Shown: piece after piece, positions 23,841 to 35,800 of the stretch
Layout: each line of letters starts with the position of its first letter
Numbering within the stretch: the first letter of the stretch is position 1
Assembly (NCBI GenBank): GCA_016987375.1
Contig: PJRA01000263.1
Location: 4,941,201 to 5,005,200, forward strand
Length of the DNA stretch: 64,000 nt
From: Brachionus koreanus
Lineage: Eukaryota; Rotifera; Eurotatoria; Ploima; Brachionidae
Direction of reading: 5' to 3'
The notes under the pieces: model-generated
What the model was told of the DNA's origin: nothing
The model's input: only the letters and a program-made list of their open reading frames with translations
Database searches by the model: none
Translations under genes and position numbers: made by a program

Positions 23841-24101
23841 TCAGCAAAAAATATAAATATTAAACTTGATTAGCACTCTTGATAACAGAGCCGTATTTAA
23901 AAAATAATGAGGCTTAAATACCAATGTTATCTACCAAGATCAGATGTCAAAATAAATATTTATTTTTTAAATAAAACTTTAAGATTAATTTGACTCTATT
24001 TGAGCAATCTATTTTAGTGAACAACCGAAATAAAGAATTAGTCAATTAATAAAAAAATTAAAATTTGAATATTTTTTTATTTAAATCTTTAACTGAAATT
24101 A

Positions 24102-26222
24102 TTAATCAATATCAGGATCAGCCGGACGATTATACTGGTGTAATTTTGAATTAAAATCAGTCGAGCGCTCATCTAACTCGTCTGTTAAATGACTGTCTAT
24201 GTTAAAAGTTGTGTCATTGGATTTTTGTCCATTTAGACAAGATTTGGTAAAAAAACATCTCATACAAATGCAGTATTCTTTGTTATTATCATATGTTCTA
24301 AAATAGTCCTCTTCATAGCCATTTATTAGACAATTCGAGGGCTTAATTGAAAAAAATCTAGCAAGACTTACACGAAATCTCACATCAAAAAAAATCAATA
24401 AGAATAATTTACATATTAGACTTAATTGAAATAGAATAAAAACAAAATTATAATAAACATAAAAGTCTAAGTTTATTTCCATATTGTGCTTGGAAAATAA
24501 GTCCAGAAAGAGTCTAGATAAAAAGTAGGGCATTGCTAACGCTATATATATGGCCAAATCAATAATGAACATTAAATTTAAATTCTGGTCTTCTCTTTGT
24601 TTTAGTTGAAGTTTTTTGCTAACTTTGCGTGTTTTAAGCGAAGTAACACTAGTGTTCAAATAATCATTACTCGAATTAAGTCGAGTTTCGTATCGATTAG
24701 AACTAATCGACGCATTTAATGTGCCAAATTTTGCCATGCTATTTTGCTCCTGGATCTTAATCATTTTTTTTCTTTTTCTATTTATTTTATCCTGTTGAAC
24801 TAAAAGCTTAGTATTGTGAGCATACAAGTAAATAAATGATGATATAACAACAAATACAATGCAAATAGGCGTGGAAATTACCATGGTATGCTCAAGCCAA
24901 AAATACAAGGTGTTATATGCCAAAAATTCATTCAATTCACTTTTGCCAATGCAAATGAGAGAAATATTCAGCAGATCAACTTTTTTTCTAGTCGATGAGA
25001 TCTCTGCATTATCTCTTGACGCATCATATTTAACAATGTAATCTTTGCACTTTTTGACTATGCTACAAAAATTATATTTTATTGAGGCTAAGCTTAGAAA
25101 TCCTTGTTGAGTGAAGAAATTTTTGTGCGTATTTTTCATCTTCGATATGGTTAGATTGGTTTGTTTGTCCAATTGAGTTCTTAGAACAAAGCCTAAAGCC
25201 AAGTTTCTGAGCATATAGGATCGTCTGGGACCGAATGTGCTTGAGCGACATGTTGAATTTTGCAGTCTTTGGTTATCTTGTCGGACAAAATAAATGCCAC
25301 TTTCATCCTGCATACTTTTTGGTATTCTTGAGGGTGAAATGGTCAAAAGGTTTTCTCTTACATTGAAACCGTAAAATTGCGGAATGGCCAGCGAAGTCGA
25401 GCCAAAAATTACGATTCCTATAGAAAAATTGATAATTCTTTTACTAAAATAGGAAATTCGATCAGATTTAGGAGATTTTCTTTTGCGTTTTAGGCCCTCT
25501 TCATAGCTAGACTCGACAAATGCACTGTCATCATTTAATGCATCCGAGAAATTAGTATAATTTTCATTCTGATTGAGAAAATTAGCGAATTCGAGTTTGT
25601 TTTGAATCGGTGATTCTTTCAGTTCGTTGTTCTGGCTCATGCTCAGATTGGACGTGCTATCAAATAGCTCTGCGGTTCCCGCAGTGCTTTTGTTTTGTCT
25701 GAGTCGCGATTGCTGTTGATGGAACAATTTTTGTTGATAGCTGAATTGAACTTGCTGCTGGAAAAAAAGCTTTCGATCATTACGACTGTAGTTGAGATTG
25801 TGGTGAAACTTTATAATAGCTATAAAGCAGTAGTCCAAACAAGCGAGCATAAAATTCCATATAAGACAATAGAGAGAAATATTGTACACAATGTTGAGAA
25901 AAATTTTTAGCTTAAAATACGTGGTCTTGTTATTTTTGAAATAAAAGTTGTCGATTAAATACCTTTCGTAATTGTTCGATATGAAAATTAAAAAAGAAAT
26001 AAATTGATAAAAAAAATTGAATTTGAACTGTGATTTTAGATATGTTTTAGATGATGAGTTAAAATAAGGTTTGGATGTGGTCAAAATTCCCAAAAACGAT
26101 ACCACACAGCCAAGCACAACAAGAGTTGGAATAACAGTGAACATGAAATCAACTAGATTCTTGCTTAGTTCCATACATTTAAAATTCTGATTATATAAAC
26201 GATTCAACTCGTAAAATTCCAT
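24102..26222 (-). CDS. Rhodopsin-like 7TM receptor (orphan), single exon
   Basis: A 706-residue open frame without introns. Hydrophobic helices fall at ~24-48, 66-84, 106-137, 263-283, 439-468, 546-570 and 585-612, the spacing of a GPCR. TM3 ends in LDYCFIAIIKF, in the place of the (E/D)RY motif; TM6 has the expected proline (LAMPYF); after TM7 comes a helix-8-like FFDVRFRVSLARFF. NPxxY is not conserved in TM7. The second intracellular loop is very long (~138-262, Gln- and Ser-rich, ending in a KRKRKSPKSDR basic patch), as is the second extracellular loop (~284-438, with NST, NLT and NIS sequons). The ligand is unknown. A minus-strand AATAAA at 24081-24076 follows the stop. It could be another 7TM class; rhodopsin-like is my best reading. 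Confidence 0.65.
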   Translation of the reverse strand: MEFYELNRLYNQNFKCMELSKNLVDFMFTVIPTLVVLGCVVSFLGILTTSKPYFNSSSKTYLKSQFKFNFFYQFISFLIFISNNYERYLIDNFYFKNNKTTYFKLKIFLNIVYNISLYCLIWNFMLACLDYCFIAIIKFHHNLNYSRNDRKLFFQQQVQFSYQQKLFHQQQSRLRQNKSTAGTAELFDSTSNLSMSQNNELKESPIQNKLEFANFLNQNENYTNFSDALNDDSAFVESSYEEGLKRKRKSPKSDRISYFSKRIINFSIGIVIFGSTSLAIPQFYGFNVRENLLTISPSRIPKSMQDESGIYFVRQDNQRLQNSTCRSSTFGPRRSYMLRNLALGFVLRTQLDKQTNLTISKMKNTHKNFFTQQGFLSLASIKYNFCSIVKKCKDYIVKYDASRDNAEISSTRKKVDLLNISLICIGKSELNEFLAYNTLYFWLEHTMVISTPICIVFVVISSFIYLYAHNTKLLVQQDKINRKRKKMIKIQEQNSMAKFGTLNASISSNRYETRLNSSNDYLNTSVTSLKTRKVSKKLQLKQREDQNLNLMFIIDLAIYIALAMPYFLSRLFLDLFSKHNMEINLDFYVYYNFVFILFQLSLICKLFLLIFFDVRFRVSLARFFSIKPSNCLINGYEEDYFRTYDNNKEYCICMRCFFTKSCLNGQKSNDTTFNIDSHLTDELDERSTDFNSKLHQYNRPADPDID

Positions 26223-28022
26223 TTTTTTTTCTATTCATTTGATGAATAGGCTTACAAAATTTTAATCTAACATTAAACTAATTAAATTATATTTTTAATT
26301 GAATTCAATTAAAAAGCCAAGCAAACGCAAAAAGTTTAAAACTGAAAAATTTTGAATTAAGTGTAGCCTTAAAAACACAAAAATTTATTGGAAAGAAAAA
26401 ACAATTTTGGGCAAAATCTGTTGTTTTATCGAAGGCAATTTCAGGCATCTTTTAAAAGCAAAATTTAAGTAAAACAACAAAAACAAAAAATAAAATTTAA
26501 TCTTAATTATTCGATTTTGTTTCGCTAATTAATCCATAAAAAATTCTATTTTAATAATTTTGTTGAATCTGAAAATATCTATGGCGGAAATGACACTCTG
26601 TGCGATTGCTTTTTCAGCTCATTCATTGAATTATTCATTTTTTTTGTGGCTCTTTTTGGATTGAAGCTCTACCTAGATAAAACTAGTGTCTTTTAAAACA
26701 AAAAAGAGTAATTTAGTAGGCGAATTTTCTTTTAACTAAAAATATTAGGAAATGAATTATCATAGAATATATATATTTTTCTATTAATTTTCTATAAATA
26801 TATTGATTGTCAAATAAAATAAAATATGTCCAAAATTTTGTTATCGTATTTTTAATCATCTAAATGACTTGTTGAAATATGGTTCAGAGAATAAAGAGCT
26901 CTATATTTAAAGCTTCGAGCTTAGAAAAAATGAATAAAAACCATAATTACGATTTGCTTATGAATTGACAAATTTCAAATTCCCTCAGGCTGCTATACAA
27001 AATATTACTGCAATTTGTCAAACTAAAACCACACAGATGATCTTATTTAAGAGAAAAAAAAAATTATTTTTGATTTTTTTGCAAATAAAAAATAATAATA
27101 TTAGAATATAAACAACTTTTTTTCATATTGATAATTTCTATAATCTTATTATCAACACATTTAATTTCAGCCTAGTAGTTTATCCTATCTAATTTGCCTG
27201 ATAGACAGATTAAAATAATATTTACTATTATGGATGAATACATTTCAATTTCAGATTTATTAGATATTGTTTCTATATAAATTACTATGATGAAATCTTG
27301 TCACAGCATCTTTTCCATCCAAGTTGTAACATGATATTGTTGAAAAAAAAATTTGAAATTTTCCAATTTTACCTATTTTAGTCTTCAAATTGTAAGAACA
27401 ATTTGAATTAGTTTAGCTTTTTAATGATCGAATCCTAATGAAAGTTTCAATAAAATTTTTTTATCGATTATTTTATTTCTTATTATTTGAAAACAAGCTC
27501 TCTTCTAAAATGAAACAAATAACATGACTTTACTTTTGCATAGTATAAAATAAATTTATTATTATTTAGATTTTAATCAATAGAAAATATTTTTTTTTAG
27601 AAGAAAATAATAAGAACTCTTTTACATTTTAGTTTAATGAATTTTCTAAATTAAATAATACTATGTGATTAGCTGAAAAGTACACTTTTTCACCAAAAAT
27701 TTAAGTCATTATTTTTTGTTTTTAATTTTAAAATAATTATATTTAATCTAGAATAATTCATAGAAAATATGAAAATTAAATTATTGCAAATGTTCATTTA
27801 CACATTGAATAAGAGAAAAATCATCATTTATTAAAATTTTAATTTTAATTTTAGCCTGAAAAAATTTAGTGTGATCGATTCAAATAATTTAAGCTGTACA
27901 TAAATCGATTTATTTGTTATTAAATTGAAAATTGATTTTTTTAAATTAAATAAAAAATACTATAAAAATAATTATCTCAAATTTATGTTGTTCTTTAATG
28001 AATTAAAATTTAAGCCTAATAA
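26223..28022. other. A+T-rich intergenic DNA
   Basis: The right side of the 7TM gene's promoter region. No exon, RNA gene or repeat unit could be supported here. Confidence 0.4.
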
Positions 28023-28178
28023 TTAAATGTTTCTGACAAAAAAACAATCAATTTTCTTTTTGTATGCTTCAGAGAATGGGTCTTGTGATTCTTGGTCTTG
28101 AGAATACCCAATTGATCGACATAATTGGATTTCTTTCTGAATTGTTTGGAGAATTTGATGATTCAAAAGGTCTTCCGA
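28023..28178 (-). CDS. Orphan 3'-terminal exon, unidentified
   Basis: On the minus strand a strong acceptor (TTCTTTTCAG) at 28179-28188 is followed by 51 codons and a TAA (28025-28023). The translation reads SEDLLNHQILQTIQKEIQLC, then SIGYSQDQESQDPFSEAYKK and a short IDCFFVRNI end: an acidic/helical composition far from the local background. It lies 1.7 kb downstream of the CKAP5 stop on the same strand. It may be the last exon of a small separate gene whose upstream exons I could not place, or an alternative 3' exon. No family is recognised. Confidence 0.4.
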   Translation of the reverse strand, partial: SEDLLNHQILQTIQKEIQLCRSIGYSQDQESQDPFSEAYKKKIDCFFVRNI

Positions 28179-29856
28179 CTGAAAAGAAATTTCAAATTTA
28201 TGACTGAGTTTAATATTTTTTCCTATAAATTAAAATCTAATAAACTCAAATATAAATTTCTAACAAAGGAAATTATGGCTAAGTTTTTTTGATATGATGA
28301 CTAAAATTAGACTTTAAATGAAATAGCAGAATCATGAACTAAATATTTGCTTGAAATATAAATAAATGAGAAAAAATAGATATTTTGTAATTTGAAGACA
28401 TCTGATTAATATAAGCTTGGATTTCGTTTATTTAGTTTACTCTAAATTCATCTATTTATTTTACAATTTATTGATTGATGATAATAGAAATTAAATAAAA
28501 TATTGCTATTGTGAGCTCAATAACTTGATAATGTTTCAATCACGAACTTGTGAGTAATTTTACTAATGAACTTAAAGATGAAGAAAAAAAAAGCAAATTA
28601 TTTTATTATATTGTTATAAAAAAATAAAATAAAAATATAAAAGTTGAAATTTGTTAGATTTTCGTGTTTACAGAAAGAACCAGTATTCCCATTTTTGTCG
28701 AATTTCTCAAATTTAATATTTTTAAATTGCGTTTTTCTTTCCAAAAAATTGTTTTAAGTTTTGTTATTAGAAAATCAATAAAATATCAAAAATCAACAGT
28801 TTTAAAAACGCTATAAAGAGCCTCGGATTGGATTTAATTTTGTTCAAATCTTCTAATAAAAAAAGCAATTTAAAAAAAGAGAGAATATCCTAGAAATAAC
28901 ATAAATAGTTGCATTAAACCTCTTGAAATACCATTAAAAACCGGATAAGTTGGATTTCGACTAAGATAAAGCTAAAATAGGAAGCAAAAATTTAATCTGA
29001 AGGTTGCTTGGTTGACACTCAATTATTTAAAAAGCTAATTTATAGCCTACTCATTTTCTTTACATCAAGTTCTAATTAATAAACATCAAACAAACAATCT
29101 TATTTTACATCTAAAATTCAAAAATAATGAAACTTTGTCAATTTAATCGCTTTTAATTTTTTATTTTTTCCAATTAATTATATCAAAAATTTAGTGATTT
29201 TCAAGAGCTTAGAAATATAAAATAATAAATTTGAATCATTCAGTTATGTAAAAATCAATTATTTTACTTCTTTTCAAGCATAGCCATTCATAAAGTCTTT
29301 ATCAAATTTGTTTGAAAAATTCAAATTTTTCTAAAAGCTAAAATTTTTTTTTTTTTATTCAAAAAATTTGATTTATGTAAATTTTTGTTTGTGAAAATTT
29401 AGCTTTCTAAAAAAATAAATTTTGAAATAGTTTTATTATTTTATTTAAGAAGAAATTTATCATTAATATATAAATTAAATTGATTGTATTCAAATCAAAA
29501 ACATGAAATTAAATCCTTTTTCAAGCTGAAAAATTCACAACTGATTGATTCCAAAATAATTTTTTAGAATAACTTTGGATTTATGCTAAATAAAATAGAG
29601 TTATCAAGCAGCCATTTTTTGTAGCTTTAACCAAATGGTTTACAAAGTAAAAAATCAATAAAAATTTGAAATAAAAAAAATACAAAATCAAAGATATTTC
29701 GTTCATTTTTCTAACATTTGATTATAAAAAAAATCTTTGACTCATTATATAAAAATGCCCAAACTCGATTAGTCTTTATTCGATAAAGAAAAGCATGAAT
29801 TTTGAAAAAAATTGATTTAATTCTGTTTTTTTTTTACAAAATGATTTAAAGAAAAC
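28179..29856. other. A+T-rich DNA between orphan exon and CKAP5 stop
   Basis: I looked on both strands for exons that could belong to the orphan exon at 28023-28178 and found none I could defend. Confidence 0.35.
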
Positions 29857-32800
29857 TTATCGTCGAACATTTTTGATCAGCTCAAATCTGCGCCTGTATT
29901 CTTCTAACAAATCTTCAGGTGGAGTTTGAATATAATTTGTTCCAGCACTGTTTGCGTTCGATGTTGTTTGAGTATTTGTCTGATTGGTCTGGTTCTGCAT
30001 GGAATTTTGTTCGCTTGAGTTTTCGATAAATTTCTATGCAGAAAAAATTTAATAATTCATCAAAATAAATGTTATTTTAGCTTACATTAACTTTCATATC
30101 CAATTGCTTAAGATCATTCAACTGGTCCGACTTAAGAAAAAAATGTTTTATTTAAATAAATTACTTAGCTAGAACCCACAAAAATTTAAGAATAAATATT
30201 AGTATTTTTTGTGATTTAAAAGCCATTTTTATCTACCAAATTTTTTAAGAATTTTAGTTAGTAAACTGTTTTAAAAAGCAGCATAAGATTTTAAAGCTAA
30301 TTAAGAGCTATAAAACTAGTTTATTTTATTGCTTTAATACCTCGTCATCAGCAGGTTTGCTGAATCTATGCACAGGCTGACAATAAATTTTAAAAATAAA
30401 ACTAAAATGACATATAATCAAATTTACCTCAGTTCGTGATCTTGTGTATTTTTTCTTCAAATCTTTGACCAAGTCTAAATATCTTTCTGGTTTGATTGTA
30501 TTTTCAGAATCATTGTTCATTGTTTTTAGACCTGAATTTGGTTGATATTTTTGAAACAAGCGAGCTGTTCCTGAATTTGAGTTCAGGCGATTTTCTTCAT
30601 TTTTATATGTTCTCAAATTGTTTTCATCATTATCATCATCTTCCAAATTGTTTAGATTTGTTTTGGATTTCCAATCGGCGATCGTTTTCATTATATCATC
30701 TACATTTCTAGTGCCAGCTTTGAAGTCTTAAAAGAAAATTTGTATTTTTATATCATCAATAAACTTATGATCGATTGATTATAATAACTTTAAAACCTTT
30801 CATTAAGAATTTTTCTTTAAAGAAAAAAACTGATTATTAAATGATTAAAGCAAAAAAAAAGATTATTATTTATTTATCGATGTAAATATTTTACAAGTTT
30901 TCATTAATTTTTTATTAAAATATTAATGAAACAAAAAGACTATTTATTCAAAAACTGAATAAAAAGTGAACTATCACTCATAAAAAAAACCAAACCATTA
31001 AAATTTAATTATTTTAGATAAGTAAAACTTATTTTGTGAAACTTTTATTATTATTATTAAATAATTTTGGGAAATCCTTGGGATTGTCCGAATGGCAAAA
31101 GATTATGGGCCAATTTATTTTCAATTGAAACCAGTCGAAAATTGATTTTCACTAAAAAAGCACACCATTTTTCGCATGCTTTTTGCCCTGGAATTGCCTC
31201 AAAATGGTTTCCAATAAAGATATACCATCTAAATTACCTACTAAAATTTCTAATTTTTTGTTATTAAATGCAGGAATTTTATTTTGAATTTGACTTAAAT
31301 TTTTTTTTACGGAAATCACTCACAGAAAAAGTTAAAAGCTAATTTTTTCTCAGCAAAACATTAAATAGAACATGGCTTGGTTTATTTGGTTAGAATAAAT
31401 TCAAAATTGTTTACAAATTTTAATTTCAATAATATTTTTTTTAACTTAATTTCAATAGTAATTATTGTTTAAAATGAATAATAAAAACTTAAATTTAAAA
31501 ATGTTTAAATTTTTAATACCTGTTGATTCAGGCGAGGACTTGAGCTTCAAATTAGAAGACGAATTTGATGAGGTTGAGGAAGAAGAAGGTGACTTGTTAC
31601 GCTCTATTTCAATTCGTTTTAGATTTTCTTCAATAAAAGATTGCAAATGCCCGGATGATTTTTTAAAGTATTTATCACAGTCGAATTCTGGATTTTGTAA
31701 TTTAAAGTCATAAAGTTCGTTCAAACCCTGATTGCTTGTTTCACTGTCGACAATTTTTTTAAGTATTAGACTCAATTGATTGCTCAATTGAGTTTGTGTA
31801 ATAGGCGATGTCTGCTTTTTAGGTGATGTGTAAGTTTGTGTCTTGTTTTGAATGTTTACTTTATTTGAGCTAAATCCAAAGTTATTGCCAACTTGACTTG
31901 TACCATGATTTGAGTTGTTTGATAATTGAAATCCATTTTTAAACAATTTCATAATATAAATTTTAATTTCGGAATCGTCTGGAACATTTATTTCATTTAA
32001 TTCATCGATTATTTGTCCTTGCTTAGCCTTGGCCAAATGGAAGACCAGGGTTTTGACAGTTCGTAGAGGCAAGTCAGAAGATTTACCGGACCATGAACTA
32101 GATGGATACATCTTCAAGAATGAGTGTATTTCATTTAATACTTTAGAAGTGTCGATTTGTTGTATTAGAGTCTCGTTTACATGCGCTGAACCGGAATTGT
32201 TCGAAGATGACTGGGGCGATAAACGTCTAATTTGACGCCAGATACATTTCATGACCAGCTCTAAATATTTTGTGCAGGATTTTTGGCTTAAATCACACGA
32301 ATCTGTCAAAAGTCTTACTAGTGAGCAGAAACAATTTGTTTGATTTGATGTTTCCAAAAGTTTAAGCATTACTAAATTAATTGCACGCACCAATTGATCA
32401 CCATCTTGATATTTACCTAATCTTTCATCAGTCATCAGCGACAATAGGTTATCGAATAGCGCCTGAAGCGATTCAATATTGGCTGACTTTCCCAGACCAC
32501 TGTCGAACAAGTCCATTACACAATGTAGGATACCTAAAATTATTAAAGATTTATATTTTTTTTGAAAAATTTGAATTCAAATATGGAATAAAATTTAGTT
32601 TAACTTTTCAAAATTTTTATTTTTCATTTGTGTAAATTTATTTTTTTACTAATAATAAAAATTTCCTAAAAAAAAATTTTCAATTTTGTAAAATTATTTT
32701 AATTATTAAGAATAAAAATTTTTTGTAATAGGGCCTAAATCAAATGAATTTTGCTGTCACATTAAAAAAAAAAGATGGTAAAATTTAGTAAAGACTAGAA

Positions 32801-35800
32801 GCATGAAAAAAGTTGAATGTGTTGGTAAAAAAGGTGATTAAAAAGCTACGATCAAAAGTGAATTTTTCTTTCAAAATTTTTGTAATTAAATTTTTTTTCA
32901 ATTTTGATCAATTTTAAATTAATATGATCTTAACCGAAAAATGTTAAAAATAAGTTTTAAAGTCTTGGCAAATAAATTTTTAAATCTTTAAAATTAAATT
33001 GTTATTTTTTAATTAACTTAAACTGAGCCAAAATTATAAGTATATCAAAAAAAACTAAATTTCATAATAAGATTTTCAAGCGGAATCTAAATATAAATTT
33101 ATCTTAAAATTCAAAATAATTTTTTTGTTTACCAAGAATAATTTTTTAGTAAGAGAGGATGTGAGGCAATTTTTGACGCCTAAAACATATAATTAAATAA
33201 CTAATCAATAAAACATATTTTAAAAAAAAAAAAAATAAAAATAATTAAACATTGTCTCAAAGACCAATTGGTGTTGCTAGATTAATATTCAAAATTGAAT
33301 CTCAAAGAAAATTTAAAAATAAAATTTTTTTTCTTAATAATAATTTTTGATTATTTTAATTTTATCAATTATTTAATTTGCTATATAATTTTAAAATTTC
33401 TAATAATTATCATATGTTTAAATAAACCCAATAGAATACTCTTCAATCTGATATGTCAAACTCTTTGTTTTCTAAAAACTTTATAAAATTAAAACTTAAA
33501 AGAAAAATTTTGAAATTTCGGTACTGTTACGTCATTATTGGAAAAAGGGCCTATCAACAATAGCAGTTATTAAAGCTAACCTTACTCGTGAAACATCTCT
33601 AGGTAGAGTTGAAAATGTGCTTTTAGTAAGAAGGATGCAATATTGGTTTAAAATATTTAAAGGTGGTAATACAAGCCTTCAGGGGAAGAAAAGGTCAGGT
33701 AGACAAGCGTGAATCATAAGAATGTTATGCATTCAGTTTTCTAGTGCAATTTGAGACCTACTAATCACCAATTATCAGACAAAATCATCTTAAATTAATT
33801 GACAAAAACTCGGCTAACATAGGTTGCCTAGTTGTTCGTCATGACTTGACAGATTTCGATATTCAACGACGCATTGAAATTTGTAGGAAACTACAAAAAA
33901 AATTCTCTTCACTTCAAATGGATCTATTTTCGAAATTATGATAATAGGCATCAATAATTGGAGGGGTATAACACACCTTCAGCTGGTTTAGGGGGTTATG
34001 CTGTAAGTGCAGAAATATATTATGAACAATTAGAACGAATGTTTGCTTCACTTCAAAAAAAAATATACATCTAAAATATACATCATACAGCTAGAAGAAC
34101 AATGATAAAAATAAAAAAGAGATTGAAAGGATCGAACTTCTTCCTCGTCCAGCGTCAAATAGCCCAAATCTTTCTTATACTGATTTACTGATTTTCACTC
34201 ATTTTTATTCATAACTGATATACAAATCTGCTGATAGGTTGTTAAAGATTATAGAGCATAATATATCATGTGAAGATTAGTTAACTATTGCTTTTTTATT
34301 GTTATATTTAAAAAAAAAATGTTTGAAAAAAAAAAACGCAAAATTTTTTAACTCATCCTAATAATTTTGTGATTCATGTAAAAAATTAATATATTCAATC
34401 GGCACTGTAATCTTAAAACTATTCTTTCCATCAAGATTTACAAAAATTAAACTTTAACCTATTGAAAAATAAAAATTTCAAAATTTTTTGCTTGACTGAA
34501 AAAAATAATAATAAAACGAAAAAAAAATAAAAATAAACAAATACCTTTGTATAGCTTAAATACCATTTCAATTGGATATGTTTTTCCTTCTAGATAAATT
34601 CGATTAGCTACAGCTAGTTTCATTGCTACTGTATTCAAAAAATTGTCTATGTGTGGCACAAATAGTTGTTTTTTCTCCTTATCCTTAATGACTACATCAA
34701 TTTGAAGTAAATTTTGAATACTTATCTCGATATTCGAATGAGAAATATGAGTGATTACAAGCTCAATAGCTTCTTTGCAATCTTGAGTCTCTTTTAGTTT
34801 TGTAATCGGATAAGCAGGTAGATTTTTGCGCGGCGGCGGCAAGTCAATTGGCTTATTTAACAAATCATCCAAATCTTTGTGAGAAGTTAACTTAACAGAA
34901 ATGACCGGATCTTTGTCATCGTCATCGTCTTTGATATCCAGCGAGAATTCGCCTTTGACTTTGGGCAAAGAGCGCTGCGAAGATGGTGAAATAATTTGCT
35001 GTGTGAGCGATTGTCCCTTGCGAGGTGTGGTCGAATACTTGGCTGTAACTCTCGAGCTACCGGAGCCTCCCGATGGCGGCTTCTCATCAACCGGGATCTG
35101 AGCTTGCGGTGTGCCCATTTGAGCCGCGGATGGATTGGCAACGGGCAATTGAGGCATTGCTGCCTCTTGATTCCTACTCTCTTTTTGGACTTCTTTTTGA
35201 CTAACTCCTCCACTGGCCGAGGCCCTTACTCCGCTGGTCTTTGCCGATCGCTTTATTCTCTCGTCAAGCATACTCTGATCTTTTTCATTCAACTTTCCGA
35301 TGTATTTATAAACCGGATCTCCAACTATTTGATAAGCTATGGTTATTGTATTCAATGCAGCATTTCTCACTCCATTATCTCTATCGCCTATTTGCTTGGC
35401 TATTTCTTTCAAACTTGCGCTTGGATTAAATTGGTTTAGACCTTGACTTTCGATCATCAGACCCAGTTCTTCCAAGCATTCGGCTCGTTGACGAGCATTT
35501 TTCGACACCAGACCCTGAAGCAAAAAATTAAACACCTTAACTGGCGAGTAAATCAATGCTATTTGTTTAATTATGGACCTAAAGCCTTTTCGTATAGGAT
35601 CTTTTGGATCTCCTAATTTACTTATAAAATATGGTATGAACGAATTTGCCTCGTAGTCAATCAAATGATAACTTTTCACATTTAAAAGCATACTAAACAA
35701 TGAATTCATGTAATCAATAGCTTTTAGAATCACGGTCGGATTTGTTTCAAAAAATCTTAGTGTTAACCAGCGTAGTAATAGATCCAAATTGCTTAGCGTT

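Noticed and set aside
24859..25910. Plus-strand ORFs under the 7TM gene
   Set aside because: Antisense shadows of the 706-codon receptor frame.
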